Positions 52,294 to 61,937 of a DNA stretch of 64,000 nucleotides are shown here, in pieces (the first letter of the stretch is position 1; each line of letters begins with the position of its first letter). This DNA is from Halocynthiibacter namhaensis. GTDB taxonomy: Bacteria > Pseudomonadota > Alphaproteobacteria > Rhodobacterales > Rhodobacteraceae. The position numbers were made by a program, and so were the translations under genes. Location of the stretch: assembly GCF_000812685.1 (NCBI RefSeq), contig NZ_JWIF01000051.1, positions 1 to 64,000 on the forward strand, in the 5' to 3' direction. The notes beneath the pieces were generated by a model. It worked only from the letters and a program-made list of their open reading frames with translations. It had not been told where the DNA came from and did not search any database.

Positions 52294-53700
52294 ATGGAAC
52301 CAATTACCATTGGCCTGATTGTATCGGGCATCATGCTTGTGATGGTTGTCCTCGGAATGCGGGTTGCGTTTGCGGCAGGGCTTGCGGGGATGATCGGGTT
52401 GATCTGGATCTTCTGGGCAAAGAAAAATTACGGCATTGACGATTTTGGTTGGGCCTTGACTGTGGCGACAAAAACCGCAGGTCAGGTGCCGCATTCCAAG
52501 GTCACGACCCAGGCGCTTTCCCTGATCCCGACCTTCATTCTAATTGGCTATCTTGCCTATTACGCGGGGCTGACGCAGGCCTTATTTGAGGCTGCAAAAC
52601 GTTGGATCGCTTGGGTGCCTGGCGGTTTGGCTGTGTCCACGATTTTTGCGACCGCAGGCTTTGCGGCCGTGTCTGGTGCATCTGTTGCGACAGCTGCTGT
52701 GTTTGCACGCATTGCCATCCCTGAGATGTTGAAAATTGGCTATGACAAGAAGTTCGCGGCGGGTGTTGTTGCGGCGGGCGGTACTTTGGCCAGCTTAATA
52801 CCGCCTTCTGCCATTCTTGTGATCTACGCGATTATTGTTGAACAGGATGTGGGAAAACTGCTTCTTGCGGGCTTTTTGCCTGGGGTGTTCTCTGCATTGG
52901 TTTACGCTGCATTGATCATTGGCATGGCCGTGACGATCAAAGGGTTTGGCCCACCGGTGAAAGGGTTCACCTGGAAGCAACGCTTTGAATGCCTGCCTGC
53001 GGCCTTGCCAATCTTATTCGTGGTCGCAACGATTATTTTGTTTGTTTACAACCCATTCGGAGGCGATGCTTGGGGTACGCCGACGGAAGGTGGTGCGATT
53101 GGGGCTTTTGTTGTGTTCCTTATTGCGCTGTGGCGTGGGATGCGCTGGCCGCAGTTGAAAGACGCGCTGTTGGAAACGGCAAAGCTGTCGGTGATGATCT
53201 TTACCATCATCTGGGGTGTGCTGATTTACGTGCGTTTCCTTGGATTTGCCGATCTGCCTGGCGCGTTTTCAGATTGGATCACAGGGCTGGAACAATCCCC
53301 CATGTTGACTTTGGTCTTCATCCTGCTGGCCTATGCGGTGTTGGGCATGTTCATGGATGCAATCGGGATGCTATTGTTGACATTGCCGGTGGTTTATCCC
53401 GCTGTCATGGCGTTGAACGGGGGCGAATTTGTATCCGCCGCCGACAGCGCATTCGGCATGTCTGGTCCGATGTGTGCGATTTGGTTCGGGATCTTGGTCG
53501 TCAAAATGGCCGAGTTCTGCCTGATCACTCCGCCAATTGGGTTGAACTGTTTTGTCGTTGCCGGGGTTCGTGACGATTTGACAGTCCAAGACGTGTTCAA
53601 AGGTGTGACGCCGTTCTTTATCGCCGATGCAATCACTATCGCGCTTTTGGTGGCCTTCCCGATGATCGTGCTGTGGTTGCCAATGCAAGCTGTTGGCTAG
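52294..53700 (+). CDS. dctM: TRAP transporter large permease
   Basis: 468 residues from ATG 52294, 1 bp after the dctQ stop; the longer ORF from 52267 overlaps dctQ and is not needed. About 12 membrane helices; conserved parts include TIFATAGFAAVSGASVATAAVFARIAIPEM and LASLIPPSAILVIYAIIVEQ. DctM moves the solute with sodium ions. Conserved C-terminal part: CLITPPIGLNCFVVAG. Confidence 0.95.
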   Translation: MEPITIGLIVSGIMLVMVVLGMRVAFAAGLAGMIGLIWIFWAKKNYGIDDFGWALTVATKTAGQVPHSKVTTQALSLIPTFILIGYLAYYAGLTQALFEAAKRWIAWVPGGLAVSTIFATAGFAAVSGASVATAAVFARIAIPEMLKIGYDKKFAAGVVAAGGTLASLIPPSAILVIYAIIVEQDVGKLLLAGFLPGVFSALVYAALIIGMAVTIKGFGPPVKGFTWKQRFECLPAALPILFVVATIILFVYNPFGGDAWGTPTEGGAIGAFVVFLIALWRGMRWPQLKDALLETAKLSVMIFTIIWGVLIYVRFLGFADLPGAFSDWITGLEQSPMLTLVFILLAYAVLGMFMDAIGMLLLTLPVVYPAVMALNGGEFVSAADSAFGMSGPMCAIWFGILVVKMAEFCLITPPIGLNCFVVAGVRDDLTVQDVFKGVTPFFIADAITIALLVAFPMIVLWLPMQAVG

Positions 53701-53760
53701 CGCATAAAATGCGGCTTGCGTCTTAGGGGGCAGGCCGCGTATTGGGGGCGTAGGAAACGG

Positions 53761-54261
53761 ATGGCCGAGATGACTGCATTTACCCCAACACCCGAGACGA
53801 CCCGTCAGTTGCGTGACGCCTATGGGCGCTTTGCGACGGGGGTTTGCATCGTCACAACCCACACGCCATCTGGGCCGATTGGTATGACTGCAAACAGTTT
53901 TACCTCGGTGTCTCTTGATCCTCCGCTGGTTCTGTGGTGCCCGGGTAAAACATCAGCACGCACGCCTCACTTCACGGCGGCCAGCCATTTTGCAATCCAT
54001 GTTCTTTGCGATGAACAAGCGCAAATCGCCAAAGATTTTGCCAAGGATGGTCGCGCTTTTTCTGGGATCGAGATCACAGATGGCGAAGGGGACGTGCCTT
54101 TGATCGCCAATTGTGCAGCGCGCTTTGAGTGTGAAACGCGCCAGATCCACGAAGCAGGCGATCATCTTATTCAAGTGGGAAAAGTGCTGCGCGCAATGAC
54201 ATCTGATAAGGCGCCATTGATTTTCTGCAACGGCGGCTTTGGGGATTTCAGCACAGGCTGA
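53761..54261 (+). CDS. Flavin reductase-like FMN-binding protein
   Basis: 166 residues from ATG 53761. Flavin_reduct domain: LRDAYGRFATGVCIVTTHTPSGPIGMTANSFTSVSLDPPLVLWCPGKTSARTPHF, then FAIHVLCDEQAQIAKDF. It probably reduces FMN with NAD(P)H, or serves a monooxygenase. It lies downstream of dctM (60 bp), likely in the same transcript. Partner not in window. Confidence 0.85.
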   Translation: MAEMTAFTPTPETTRQLRDAYGRFATGVCIVTTHTPSGPIGMTANSFTSVSLDPPLVLWCPGKTSARTPHFTAASHFAIHVLCDEQAQIAKDFAKDGRAFSGIEITDGEGDVPLIANCAARFECETRQIHEAGDHLIQVGKVLRAMTSDKAPLIFCNGGFGDFSTG

Positions 54262-54352
54262 ACATCTCGATTTGGTTCCTAACTATCGCAAGGGCAATGG
54301 GGGGGGTGCCCCCATGTTTGACCCATATGCAGGGTCAGCCCCAAATTTTAGC

Positions 54353-54859
54353 TTAGGCGTCATTGCGTTTGGGGAGTTCCCAGTCTGGGCGCACAAAATG
54401 GCAGGTATAGCCACTTGGGTTGCGTTCAATGTAATCTTGGTGCTCGGGTTCAGCTTGCCAAAATTCACTTACAGCTTCTACCTGCGTGACCACTTTGCCT
54501 GGCCAAAGGCCTGAGGCGTCAACATCGGCAATCGTGTCAATTGCACAGGCTTTCTGGGCGTCATCCACATAATAAATCGCGGAACGATAGGACATGCCCA
54601 AATCATTGCCCTGCCTGTTCACTGTGGTTGGGTCATGGATTTGAAAGAAGAATTCCAACAACTTACGATAGGTGGTGCGGTTGGGATCGAATGTGATCTC
54701 AATCCCCTCAGCATGGGTTCCGTGGTTTTTATAGGTCGCGTTCGGCACATCACCACCGGTGTATCCAACACGCGTGGAGATCACGCCATCCATCTTACGG
54801 ATCAGGTCTTCCATACCCCAAAAACATCCCCCAGCAAGGACTGCGCGCTCGAAGCTCAT
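54353..54859 (-). CDS. msrA: Methionine sulfoxide reductase A
   Basis: 168 residues. Active Cys motif [11 protein letters not shown] at about 10-20; also [16 protein letters not shown] and [16 protein letters not shown]. It reduces the S-epimer of methionine sulfoxide. Overlaps the msrB stop (ATGA), so msrB-msrA is coupled. A single further Cys (CAIDTIADV) may act in disulfide recycling. Confidence 0.95.
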   Translation of the reverse strand: MSFERAVLAGGCFWGMEDLIRKMDGVISTRVGYTGGDVPNATYKNHGTHAEGIEITFDPNRTTYRKLLEFFFQIHDPTTVNRQGNDLGMSYRSAIYYVDDAQKACAIDTIADVDASGLWPGKVVTQVEAVSEFWQAEPEHQDYIERNPSGYTCHFVRPDWELPKRNDA

Positions 54860-55308
54860 GTGTTTTCTCCCTCAAACAAAGCTGCGTATTTGCCATAGCC
54901 TTCAGCGTCCAAATCCGCCACTGGAATAAATCGCAGAGACGCGGAGTTGATGCAATACCTCAAACCACCTTCTGCGGCGGGGCCATCGGGAAAGACGTGG
55001 CCAAGGTGGCTGTCGCCATGGGTCGACCGCACCTCAGTGCGCACCATGCCGTGGGTCGCGTCGTGAAGCTCAGAAACATGGGCGTCATCCACTGGCTTGG
55101 TAAAGCTGGGCCAGCCGCAACCGGAATCAAATTTGTCCATTGATGTGAACAAGGGTTCCCCCGAAACGATATCAACATAAAGACCCGCGGCCTTATTGTT
55201 GTTCAACACACCGGTGTGGGGGCGTTCGGTGCCGCTTTGTTGCGTTACGCGGAATTCCTCTGCGCTGAGGCGTGCGATGGCGTCGGGGTCTTTGTGGTAA
55301 CGTGTCAT
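54856..55308 (-). CDS. msrB: Methionine sulfoxide reductase B
   Basis: 150 residues from ATG 55308. The SelR/MsrB domain shows [42 protein letters not shown], with the active Cys in RYCINS. The CxxC zinc pairs of zinc-type MsrB proteins are not present, so it is a non-zinc form. It reduces the R-epimer. Upstream frame to 55428 has no support. Confidence 0.94.
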   Translation of the reverse strand: MTRYHKDPDAIARLSAEEFRVTQQSGTERPHTGVLNNNKAAGLYVDIVSGEPLFTSMDKFDSGCGWPSFTKPVDDAHVSELHDATHGMVRTEVRSTHGDSHLGHVFPDGPAAEGGLRYCINSASLRFIPVADLDAEGYGKYAALFEGENT

Positions 55309-55442
55309 AGCGTTCCTTTCGATGTTGAAGGGAATATGGGCAGGGCGTGGGCGATTGTCCATGAAAGTTACAGTAGATGATTTTCTTGTGAAAACACCGC
55401 GAGGTCGATGACAAGGCCGGGCGAGCACACTAAGTATAAGAC

Positions 55443-55775
55443 ATGGACAAGAAACTCGCTATCACGGCCTTTGGGGCCCTCAGTCAAGAAAGTCGTCTTG
55501 ATGTATTCCGCCGCCTCGTGCAAGCTGGCAAGGAAGGCATGTTGTCGGGCGAGATCGCGACCGCATTGGATCAAAAACAAAACACCGCCTCGGTGAACCT
55601 GTCGATTTTGCTGCGTGCGGGATTGATCCGCAATGCCCGTGATGGCCGCAACGTACGTTATTTCGCGGATTTTGACGGTGTTGCCGGGATGTTAGGTTAT
55701 CTGTTGGAAGACTGTTGTGGCGGGAAAGCCGACCAATGTCGACCGTTGATCAACCAGCTTAATCTGGGCGATTAA
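55443..55775 (+). CDS. ArsR-family regulator
   Basis: 110 residues: winged helix (about 8-75: [50 protein letters not shown]) with C-terminal cysteines ([11 protein letters not shown]) typical of metal- or arsenite-sensing members. It is divergent from msrB, with no ars genes nearby. It may regulate msrBA, or have lost its arsenic operon. Its stop overlaps hisE's by 3 bp. Confidence 0.85.
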   Translation: MDKKLAITAFGALSQESRLDVFRRLVQAGKEGMLSGEIATALDQKQNTASVNLSILLRAGLIRNARDGRNVRYFADFDGVAGMLGYLLEDCCGGKADQCRPLINQLNLGD

Positions 55776-56089
55776 GATTTCGTGCGTGCGGCTTTTTCGG
55801 CGATGCCGGATACGCCTTCACGGCGATCAAGTTCCGCCAGGACGCTTTCGAATTTCACACCGGATGCCTGCAGCATAACCAGCAAGTGATACAAAACGTC
55901 AGCGGCTTCTGCCGTGAGATTTGTTGTGTCCCCTTTGACGGATGCGATGATCGCTTCGACCGCTTCCTCGCCGAATTTTTCGGCACATTTTTCAGGGCCT
56001 TTTGCAAGAAGCTTGGCCGTCCAGGAACTGTCAGGGTCGGCATTTGCGCGGGTGGCGATGGTATCGGCCAGGCGAGAAAGCGTGTGCAT
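55772..56089 (-). CDS. hisE: Phosphoribosyl-ATP pyrophosphatase
   Basis: 105 residues: TLSRLADTIATRANADPDSSWTAKLLAKGPEKCAEKFGEEAVEAIIA, then LTAEAADVLYHLLVML. MazG-like HisE with the EEAVE metal-binding helix. It hydrolyses phosphoribosyl-ATP in histidine synthesis. Downstream of hisF, with a 3-bp gap. Confidence 0.95.
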   Translation of the reverse strand: MHTLSRLADTIATRANADPDSSWTAKLLAKGPEKCAEKFGEEAVEAIIASVKGDTTNLTAEAADVLYHLLVMLQASGVKFESVLAELDRREGVSGIAEKAARTKS

Positions 56090-56092
56090 TGT

Positions 56093-56854
56093 TTATTCCA
56101 ATCGCATTGGGATGCCCGCGCTTGCCATATGTTCCTTGGCTTCGCGGATGGTGTAATCGCCAAAGTGGAAGATCGATGCTGCCAGCACGGCAGATGCACC
56201 CCCCTCGGTCACGCCCTCGACCAGATGATCCAAGGTTCCGACGCCACCAGATGCAATGACCGGAACGTTCACTGCGTCAGAAATCGCGCGTGTGAGTGGC
56301 AGGTTGAAACCCGCACGCGTGCCGTCACGGTCCATGGATGTCAGCAGGATTTCACCCGCGCCCTTGGCAACCATGGTTTTGGCGAAATCTAGGGCGTCAA
56401 TGCCTGTTTCTTTGCGGCCGCCATGGGTGAAGATCTCCCATTTGCCGGGGGCGACGGTCTTGGCGTCAATGGCCACGACGATGCACTGACTGCCAAACTG
56501 ATTGGCGGCCTCTGACACGACATCAGGGTTGGCCACCGCTGCGGAATTGAACGAAACCTTATCGGCACCGGCCAGCAAAAGATCACGCACATCCTTGGAG
56601 GTCCGAACGCCGCCGCCAATCGTCAAAGGCACGTAACATTGTTCGGCGGTGCGGCGCGCAACGTCAAACATTGTACCCCGATTGTCGACGGTGGCTTTGA
56701 TGTCGAGAAAACAGATTTCGTCAGCGCCAGCAGCATCATATGCGCGTGCGCTTTCGACAGGGTCGCCAGCATCCACCAGATCGACAAAGTTCACACCTTT
56801 AACAACGCGGCCCTCAGCCACATCAAGACAAGGAATAATACGGGTTTTCAGCAT
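56093..56854 (-). CDS. hisF: Imidazole glycerol phosphate synthase, cyclase subunit
   Basis: 253 residues, a (beta/alpha)8 barrel: [23 protein letters not shown] (catalytic Asp11), [35 protein letters not shown] (catalytic Asp) and [15 protein letters not shown]. It uses ammonia from HisH. The upstream gene is the Hint protein, so the usual hisA-hisF adjacency is broken. Confidence 0.97.
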   Translation of the reverse strand: MLKTRIIPCLDVAEGRVVKGVNFVDLVDAGDPVESARAYDAAGADEICFLDIKATVDNRGTMFDVARRTAEQCYVPLTIGGGVRTSKDVRDLLLAGADKVSFNSAAVANPDVVSEAANQFGSQCIVVAIDAKTVAPGKWEIFTHGGRKETGIDALDFAKTMVAKGAGEILLTSMDRDGTRAGFNLPLTRAISDAVNVPVIASGGVGTLDHLVEGVTEGGASAVLAASIFHFGDYTIREAKEHMASAGIPMRLE

Positions 56855-56913
56855 AGGTTCGCCCCAGAAAGTGTTGTGAGCGTTTTAGGCGGCTTGCGGC
56901 CAGAAGGGAAGGC

Positions 56914-58287
56914 TCAATGCAATGCGTAAAGTTCCCGCGTGCGCGGCGTTTTGCGTGCGGTGGGGCCATACCCGTTCTCGTAGCTTCGCAACTCGGGGAA
57001 AATCCCAAACAATTCTGCGCGCGCGGCTTCTGGGATCAGCCCTTTGGACAGCTGCCCCGCATGAAGACTCTCTGTGAGGGCCTCGTTTGCAAACAGCACC
57101 TCATGGCGGTCAAACAACAGATGGATATATGTGATGTCGGATTTGCTTCGGTCCACCATTACATCCTTGTCGTTAATCAACGCTTTGGCGGGCACTAGGA
57201 TCTCATGTTCGGCAAACATAAGTTCGGCCTTCCATCCGGTTAACATCATGCGATGTTGGGGCGAAACATGCATGTCTTGTGACGGAAGCCCCGGCCCGAG
57301 TGCATTTTTGCGAATGAGAATAGGGCGGTGTTCGGGAGCGGTCGAAAGCTGGGCTGCATCCAGAGGGCGGTTGCATATCCAACGTATGGGTTGAAAGCCA
57401 TTGTCCGCAGTTAGCACCAAATCACCACGCTTAAGGCTTTCGACCCGTCGTAACCCACCAGACGTACGGATCATGGTGCCAGGCGTGAAACAGGGGATAA
57501 TACCCAAGTTAAAGCCAACCACCCCGACAACTTCGTTGGTGTGATTGGTTTCATTGTCGTCGGAACCTTCTTCTTCGACTTTTACACTGACACCATTACT
57601 ATTGGTGCCTGTGATAACCAAACGGGCCGTATCGCCGCCATTAATCGTCTGAGTGTCCCCAACATAAACACCGTCGGTGAAAGTCGTGCCCAGACCAACG
57701 AAATCGGCATTTTCGTCGACGCCACCTTGCCGCTTTGAAACGCCAGACCCATCAACATTCGCCCCTCCCGTTTCAATTGCGATCCAACCAATGGTTTCTG
57801 TGCCATGGGTGCCGGTTTGCACTTCTTCCTCCTGAAGGCGGATATTGAAACCAGAAGATGTGATGTTAAGCGGGTCGCTGTCTACTGTTGTCCCATCGTT
57901 GTGTGACATGACGGATGTGAGAACAACTGGGGTGCCGGTCAGAGGGGTGCCAAAACTAACGCCGGTAGATCCATTCCCGTCCGCCTGCGTGTCGCCCGCT
58001 GTAATTGTACGGCCGTCGGGCAGGGTGTGGGTGCCTTTTTCAATGGCGATCCAGTTAAAGGTTTCAGTGCCATGGGTGGCGTTCGTTAAATAATCCCATT
58101 CTTCGATGATGAAACTGAAACCCGTGTCATCGGTTGAAACAATGCGTACGGAAAAGGGGGAACTCCCCCCCGAGCTGGAGGTGATCGCAATGATTGGATC
58201 GGTCAAATCTTCGGTGAAGTCCACCCGAATAGGTGCGTCTACAACCGCTTGACTCGCATTTAGTTTGCCTGCTTCACCTATTGCCAT
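56914..58287 (-). CDS. Hint-domain protein with tandem N-terminal repeats
   Basis: 457 residues, no signal peptide. The N-terminal half contains two repeats centred on HGTETFNWIAIEKG and HGTETIGWIAIETG, each about 85-95 residues and beta-rich, with Gly/Asn/Thr loops. The C-terminal half is a Hint (hedgehog/intein) domain starting CFTPGTMIRTSGGLRRVESLKRGDLVLTADNG, with the later QDMHVSPQHRMMLTGW (conserved His). Such proteins in Rhodobacteraceae are thought to be surface or secreted; self-processing here is unproven. It sits between hisA and hisF, on their strand. Confidence 0.85.
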   Translation of the reverse strand: MAIGEAGKLNASQAVVDAPIRVDFTEDLTDPIIAITSSSGGSSPFSVRIVSTDDTGFSFIIEEWDYLTNATHGTETFNWIAIEKGTHTLPDGRTITAGDTQADGNGSTGVSFGTPLTGTPVVLTSVMSHNDGTTVDSDPLNITSSGFNIRLQEEEVQTGTHGTETIGWIAIETGGANVDGSGVSKRQGGVDENADFVGLGTTFTDGVYVGDTQTINGGDTARLVITGTNSNGVSVKVEEEGSDDNETNHTNEVVGVVGFNLGIIPCFTPGTMIRTSGGLRRVESLKRGDLVLTADNGFQPIRWICNRPLDAAQLSTAPEHRPILIRKNALGPGLPSQDMHVSPQHRMMLTGWKAELMFAEHEILVPAKALINDKDVMVDRSKSDITYIHLLFDRHEVLFANEALTESLHAGQLSKGLIPEAARAELFGIFPELRSYENGYGPTARKTPRTRELYALH

Positions 58288-58589
58288 GCACTGACCTGTA
58301 CTCGATATACTGAACTGCTCGCGCCGCTTTCTGCGGCTTATAATTGTACATAGCGCAATTTTGCGCTTGTAGTATGGACGAAATTTACTCTTGCTTAACG
58401 TGTGAATGCAAGAGTCAGCAGTGAAACGATTCGTCGCAATTTGCGAATAAAATATAAATAATTGAAATTAAACGGTTATTTTTCTTCGGTGAGCATGCCC
58501 AATTGCCCGCAATCCGCTCGGAACTCAAAGAAATAGATTATATGGCAGCAATTTGCTTGAATGACCCTTTGCGGAAAGCCGTGGTTCCA
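58288..58589. other. Upstream region of the Hint gene
   Basis: An AT-rich gap of about 300 bp, rich in TTAA-like words but without a full CtrA box. It probably holds the promoter of the Hint gene. Nothing else recognised. Confidence 0.4.
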
Positions 58590-58612
58590 GCCCCTTCACA
58601 CAGCGAAGGGGC
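58590..58612. terminator. Hairpin after hisA
   Basis: GCCCCTTC, loop ACACAGC, GAAGGGGC: 8-bp perfect arms, 25 bp downstream of the hisA stop on the minus strand. No U-tract on the minus side, though ATTTTC follows on the plus side. Probable transcription end of the hisBH-A unit. Confidence 0.5.
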
Positions 58613-58636
58613 CGATTTTCTTGAAATCGATTGTGG

Positions 58637-59359
58637 TTACGCCTTAAGGGTGCGCAGGGCTTCGGACAGATCGATTGCGCCATCATAGAGTGCCCGGCCA
58701 GAAATGGCGCCGTTCAAATTTGCACCGCTGGCTTTGAGGGCGCGTAGATCATCCAGCGAGCTGACGCCACCAGAGGCAATCACCGGAATGGAAACGGCAC
58801 GGGCGAGGTCTGCTGTGGCTTCTACGTTAACGCCTTTCATCGCGCCATCGCGCAGGATATCGGTGTAGATGATCGCGCAAACGCCGGCATCTTCAAAGGA
58901 TTTTGCAAGATCGGTGACCATGACGTCGGTTTCTTCGGCCCAACCTTTTGTCGCCACACGCCCATTGCGCGCATCGATGCCCACGGCGACTTTGCCGGGG
59001 AATTCACGGGCGGCTTCACGCACAAGATCAGGGTTTTCGACGGCAACGGTGCCCAGAATGACACGGGCAAGCCCTTTGTCGATCCAGCTTTCAATTGTCG
59101 CCATATCACGAATACCGCCGCCAAGCTGAGCAGGGATTTTGGTTTGTTTCAGGATTTCTTCAACGGGGGCTGCATTCACAGGTTCCCCGGCAAAAGCACC
59201 GTTTAAATCAACAAGGTGTAGCCATTCACAGCCCGCATTCACAAATTCCATCGCCTGTGCGGCGGGATTTTCGTTAAACACGGTTTCCTGGTCCATGTCG
59301 CCATGTACAAGGCGCACGGCGCGGCCGTCTTTGAGGTCGATTGCGGGGTATAGGATCAT
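58637..59359 (-). CDS. hisA: ProFAR isomerase
   Basis: 240 residues from ATG 59359. Barrel protein: [25 protein letters not shown] (catalytic Asp8), [26 protein letters not shown] and [16 protein letters not shown] (catalytic Asp), [12 protein letters not shown]. It isomerises ProFAR to PRFAR before HisF/HisH. A longer frame upstream was rejected. The related barrel hisF lies farther downstream. Confidence 0.96.
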   Translation of the reverse strand: MILYPAIDLKDGRAVRLVHGDMDQETVFNENPAAQAMEFVNAGCEWLHLVDLNGAFAGEPVNAAPVEEILKQTKIPAQLGGGIRDMATIESWIDKGLARVILGTVAVENPDLVREAAREFPGKVAVGIDARNGRVATKGWAEETDVMVTDLAKSFEDAGVCAIIYTDILRDGAMKGVNVEATADLARAVSIPVIASGGVSSLDDLRALKASGANLNGAISGRALYDGAIDLSEALRTLKA

Positions 59360-59506
59360 TTTGGGCCTCATCTGTGATTCAGGGGCTTGTGCCATGTTGT
59401 TTGCTTGGATGCAAAGGGTGGTCTGTCGCATCTTCCCCTAAGGTAAGGCTGGACAGGGTGGGGTGTGTCCCGCCATCATGGTGAAAACTTAAACGGGAGA
59501 TACGTT

Positions 59507-59899
59507 GTGAAGAAGATTGTATGGGCTGGAATTATGACATTGGGGTTTGCGTCGGGGGCTTTGGCTGATCCGATCCACGGCACGTGGCAGACGATCCCTG
59601 ATGACAATGGTCATTACGGACATATTGAGATTTCCGCTTGTGGGGCTGCGATCTGTGGCACGCTGGTGCGGGCCTATGACAGTGCTGGTACGCAGTTAGA
59701 GACCGACAACATCGGAAAGCGTATGGTCTGGGACATGGAGAACACCGGCGGCGGTGAATATGACAATGGCAAGGTTTATAGCCCGGATCGCGACAAAACC
59801 TATAATGGCGAAATGGAGCTGTCAGGCAATAGTTTGACCGTGAAGGGCTGTGTTTTCGGAATTTGTCGTTCTGGCGGCACCTGGAGCCGTGTGAACTGA
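59507..59899 (+). CDS. Secreted DUF2147 protein
   Basis: 130 residues from GTG 59507, which has GGGAGA upstream. Signal peptide (VKKIVWAGIMTLGFASGALA), then DUF2147: DPIHGTWQTIPDD, HIEISACGAAICGTLV, MVWDMENTGGGEYDNGKVYSPDRDKTYNGEMEL and GCVFGICRSGGTWSRV. It lies between hisA and hisH on the opposite strand, a usual arrangement in this family. Function unknown, probably envelope-related. Confidence 0.85.
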   Translation: MKKIVWAGIMTLGFASGALADPIHGTWQTIPDDNGHYGHIEISACGAAICGTLVRAYDSAGTQLETDNIGKRMVWDMENTGGGEYDNGKVYSPDRDKTYNGEMELSGNSLTVKGCVFGICRSGGTWSRVN

Positions 59900-59940
59900 T
59901 TTGACGTCCTGAATCGGAATAAATGTCGATTGAAAACGAG

Positions 59941-59983
59941 AAACGCGCCGTATTGATATCATATCAATATTGGCGCGTTTTTT
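59941..59983. terminator. Bidirectional terminator between DUF2147 and hisH
   Basis: AAACGCGCC and GGCGCGTTT (9-bp arms), with a second inner stem ATTGATAT/ATATCAAT and TTTTT following. Symmetric enough for use from both sides: DUF2147 ends at 59899 and hisH at 60001. Confidence 0.85.
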
Positions 59984-60000
59984 GATTATGGAATTGTGCT

Positions 60001-60639
60001 TTACGGCTTCCAGGTCAGGAAGTTCCCAATCATGCGCAGGCCCGTGTGTTGGCTTTTTTCCGGGTGGAATTGCATGCCAATCATGTTGTTGCGCGCAATG
60101 ATGGCCGTGACGTCACCGCCGTAATCCACATGGGCAAGCTGATCCGACCCATTGGTTACGTCAAAGCGGAAACTGTGCACGAAATATGCGTGATCGCCGG
60201 TTTTGATGCCTTCTAGCACTGGGTGATCTTGGTGCAGCACAAGATCATTCCAGCCCATATGCGGGACTTTGAAGCTTGGGTCGCTTGGGGTGATTTGGAC
60301 CACTTCGCCTGCGATCCAATCAAGGCCGGGCGTGTCTTCATATTCACGTCCCAGGCTGGCCATAAGCTGCATTCCAACGCAAATACCAAGAAAGGGGCGT
60401 CCGTCTTTGATGACGGCGTGTTCCATGGCCTCGCAGATGGCGGTGTGATCGACCAACTCGTTGCGACAGGCGGGGAAAGCCCCGTCACCGGGTAGAACCA
60501 AACGATCTGCACGTGCGATGATATCGGCGTCTGAGGTGACGATGACATCACCCGCATCGGTTTCGCGCGCCATGCGTTGAAAGGCTTTTTCTGCGGAATG
60601 CAGATTGCCAGACCCGTAATCGATAATAGCGGTTAACAC
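60001..60639 (-). CDS. hisH: Imidazole glycerol phosphate synthase, glutaminase subunit
   Basis: 212 residues, class I amidotransferase: IDYGSGNLHSAEKAF, LVLPGDGAF, FLGICVGMQLMASLG (catalytic Cys), GMQFHPEKSQHTG (His-Glu). It supplies ammonia to HisF. One bp after hisB; likely same transcript. Confidence 0.97.
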   Translation of the reverse strand: MLTAIIDYGSGNLHSAEKAFQRMARETDAGDVIVTSDADIIARADRLVLPGDGAFPACRNELVDHTAICEAMEHAVIKDGRPFLGICVGMQLMASLGREYEDTPGLDWIAGEVVQITPSDPSFKVPHMGWNDLVLHQDHPVLEGIKTGDHAYFVHSFRFDVTNGSDQLAHVDYGGDVTAIIARNNMIGMQFHPEKSQHTGLRMIGNFLTWKP

Positions 60640-61227
60640 TTACAGGGCCCCTTTGGTGGACGGGATCGCATCCGCTTTGCGGGGATCCTTTTCAACAGCG
60701 AAACGCAAAGCGCGGGCCACAGCTTTGAAAGCGGCCTCGACGATGTGGTGGCTGTTGAAGCCATGCAGTTGATCGATGTGCAAGGTGATGCCGCCATGTG
60801 TCGCGAAGGCTTGGAAAAATTCACGCACAAGTTCGGTGTCAAATGTTGCAATCTTCTGGGTGGTAATTTCCATATTCCACACCAAAAATGGACGCGCAGA
60901 CAGATCCAGCGCGCAACGCACTTGGGCGTCATCCATTGGCAGGTGACATTCGCCATATCGACGAATTCCCTTTTTATCACCAAGTGCTTGGGTCAGGGCC
61001 TGACCCAGCGCGATGCCCACGTCTTCCACCGTGTGGTGATCATCAATGTGCAGATCCCCGGTGGCGCGCACGGTGATGTCGATCAAGGAATGACGCGCCA
61101 ATTGGTCAAGCATATGGTCGAAGAATCCCACGCCCGTATTCATGTCATAGACACCAGTGCCATCGAGGTTCACCTCAACAGAAATGTCGGTTTCATTGGT
61201 TTTGCGGGTCACGGTTGCAATGCGCAT
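60640..61227 (-). CDS. hisB: Imidazoleglycerol-phosphate dehydratase
   Basis: 195 residues from ATG 61227. Metal-binding motifs [16 protein letters not shown] and [20 protein letters not shown], then [20 protein letters not shown], match monofunctional HisB. It dehydrates IGP to imidazole acetol phosphate. First of the leftward his genes here. A frame to 61317 was rejected as it has no homologous start. Confidence 0.96.
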   Translation of the reverse strand: MRIATVTRKTNETDISVEVNLDGTGVYDMNTGVGFFDHMLDQLARHSLIDITVRATGDLHIDDHHTVEDVGIALGQALTQALGDKKGIRRYGECHLPMDDAQVRCALDLSARPFLVWNMEITTQKIATFDTELVREFFQAFATHGGITLHIDQLHGFNSHHIVEAAFKAVARALRFAVEKDPRKADAIPSTKGAL

Positions 61228-61356
61228 GGCGGGCCTCTTGAATAAACTCACCTGCTTATAGGGGGCGGGGGCGGATTTTCCAATAACCTCAATTGCCCAT
61301 TGTGTGACCTGCGGCATCTGTGCGAAATTCCCGACAACATATAACGGGAGAGACCC

Positions 61357-61596
61357 ATGACTAATCTGGTTTTTGTGCAGCTGCGCTGTCGTCCGGGTAC
61401 GACGTATAAAGTGGCGGAACAGATCATGCTAAAGGAAGTGCATTCTGAGCTGTATTCGACCTCGGGCGATTATGACATGATCATGAAGCTTTATATCCCT
61501 GAGGGGGAAGACACCGGAAAATTCGTGAACGGTATCCTTGCGGATGTGGCCGATCTCGAACGCTCGCTGACCACCATGACATTTAAGGCATTTTAA
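61357..61596 (+). CDS. Stand-alone Lrp/AsnC ligand-binding (RAM) domain protein
   Basis: 79 residues: [44 protein letters not shown]. This is the RAM domain of Lrp-family regulators without the DNA-binding part. Such short proteins occur as ligand sensors or partners of full regulators. Divergent from hisB, with GGGAGAG upstream of its ATG. Function unknown. Confidence 0.85.
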   Translation: MTNLVFVQLRCRPGTTYKVAEQIMLKEVHSELYSTSGDYDMIMKLYIPEGEDTGKFVNGILADVADLERSLTTMTFKAF

Positions 61597-61702
61597 GCGT
61601 TTTGATGCATTTGGTGTGCCATAACCCGCGATAAGAAAAACGTCCCGGTGGCCACACAAATGATGGCGGGGCCGACATGCGTGTCATGGGGGGTGTCATA
61701 TT

Positions 61703-61733
61703 GGGCCGGGCGTGGATCCGGCCCTCTCGTTTT
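61703..61733 (+). terminator. Terminator after the RAM protein gene
   Basis: GGGCCGG, loop of 8, CCGGCCC, then TCTCGTTTTG. 7-bp perfect stem, about 105 bp after the stop; could also serve the leftward gene at 61746. Confidence 0.5.
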
Positions 61734-61745
61734 GTGTAACGAAGC

Positions 61746-61937
61746 TTATTTTTGTGCGAGTTGCTCTGCGCTGGCGATGGCGGCCAAGATCTCTTCAGAA
61801 ATTTCGCGGGCTTCCTCTGGGTCAAAATCCATTGGCAAATCAATCCCATCCCCTTCGATATAGATGCGGATCATGCCTTCTGATGTTGGGCCGATCTGAA
61901 GGTTTGCAGAAATATCACTTTGTTTGTTGATACCCAT
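61746..61937 (-). CDS. Small DUF6324-like protein
   Basis: 63 residues, MGINKQSDISANLQIGPTSEGMIRIYIEGDGIDLPMDFDPEEAREISEEI. Matches a short protein family common in Rhodobacteraceae (I recall it as DUF6324). Acidic, no membrane segment. Start at ATG 61937, which has GGAGAA upstream; a longer frame to 61997 is less likely. Function unknown. Confidence 0.7.
   Translation of the reverse strand: MGINKQSDISANLQIGPTSEGMIRIYIEGDGIDLPMDFDPEEAREISEEILAAIASAEQLAQK

Noticed and set aside
54262-54352. Short gene between the flavin reductase and msrA
   Set aside because: A rightward frame in the region is antisense to msrA and has no features.
59465-59506. An upstream start for the DUF2147 gene at 59465
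   Set aside because: The signal peptide and GGGAGA fit GTG 59507; the upstream codons add a non-signal extension.
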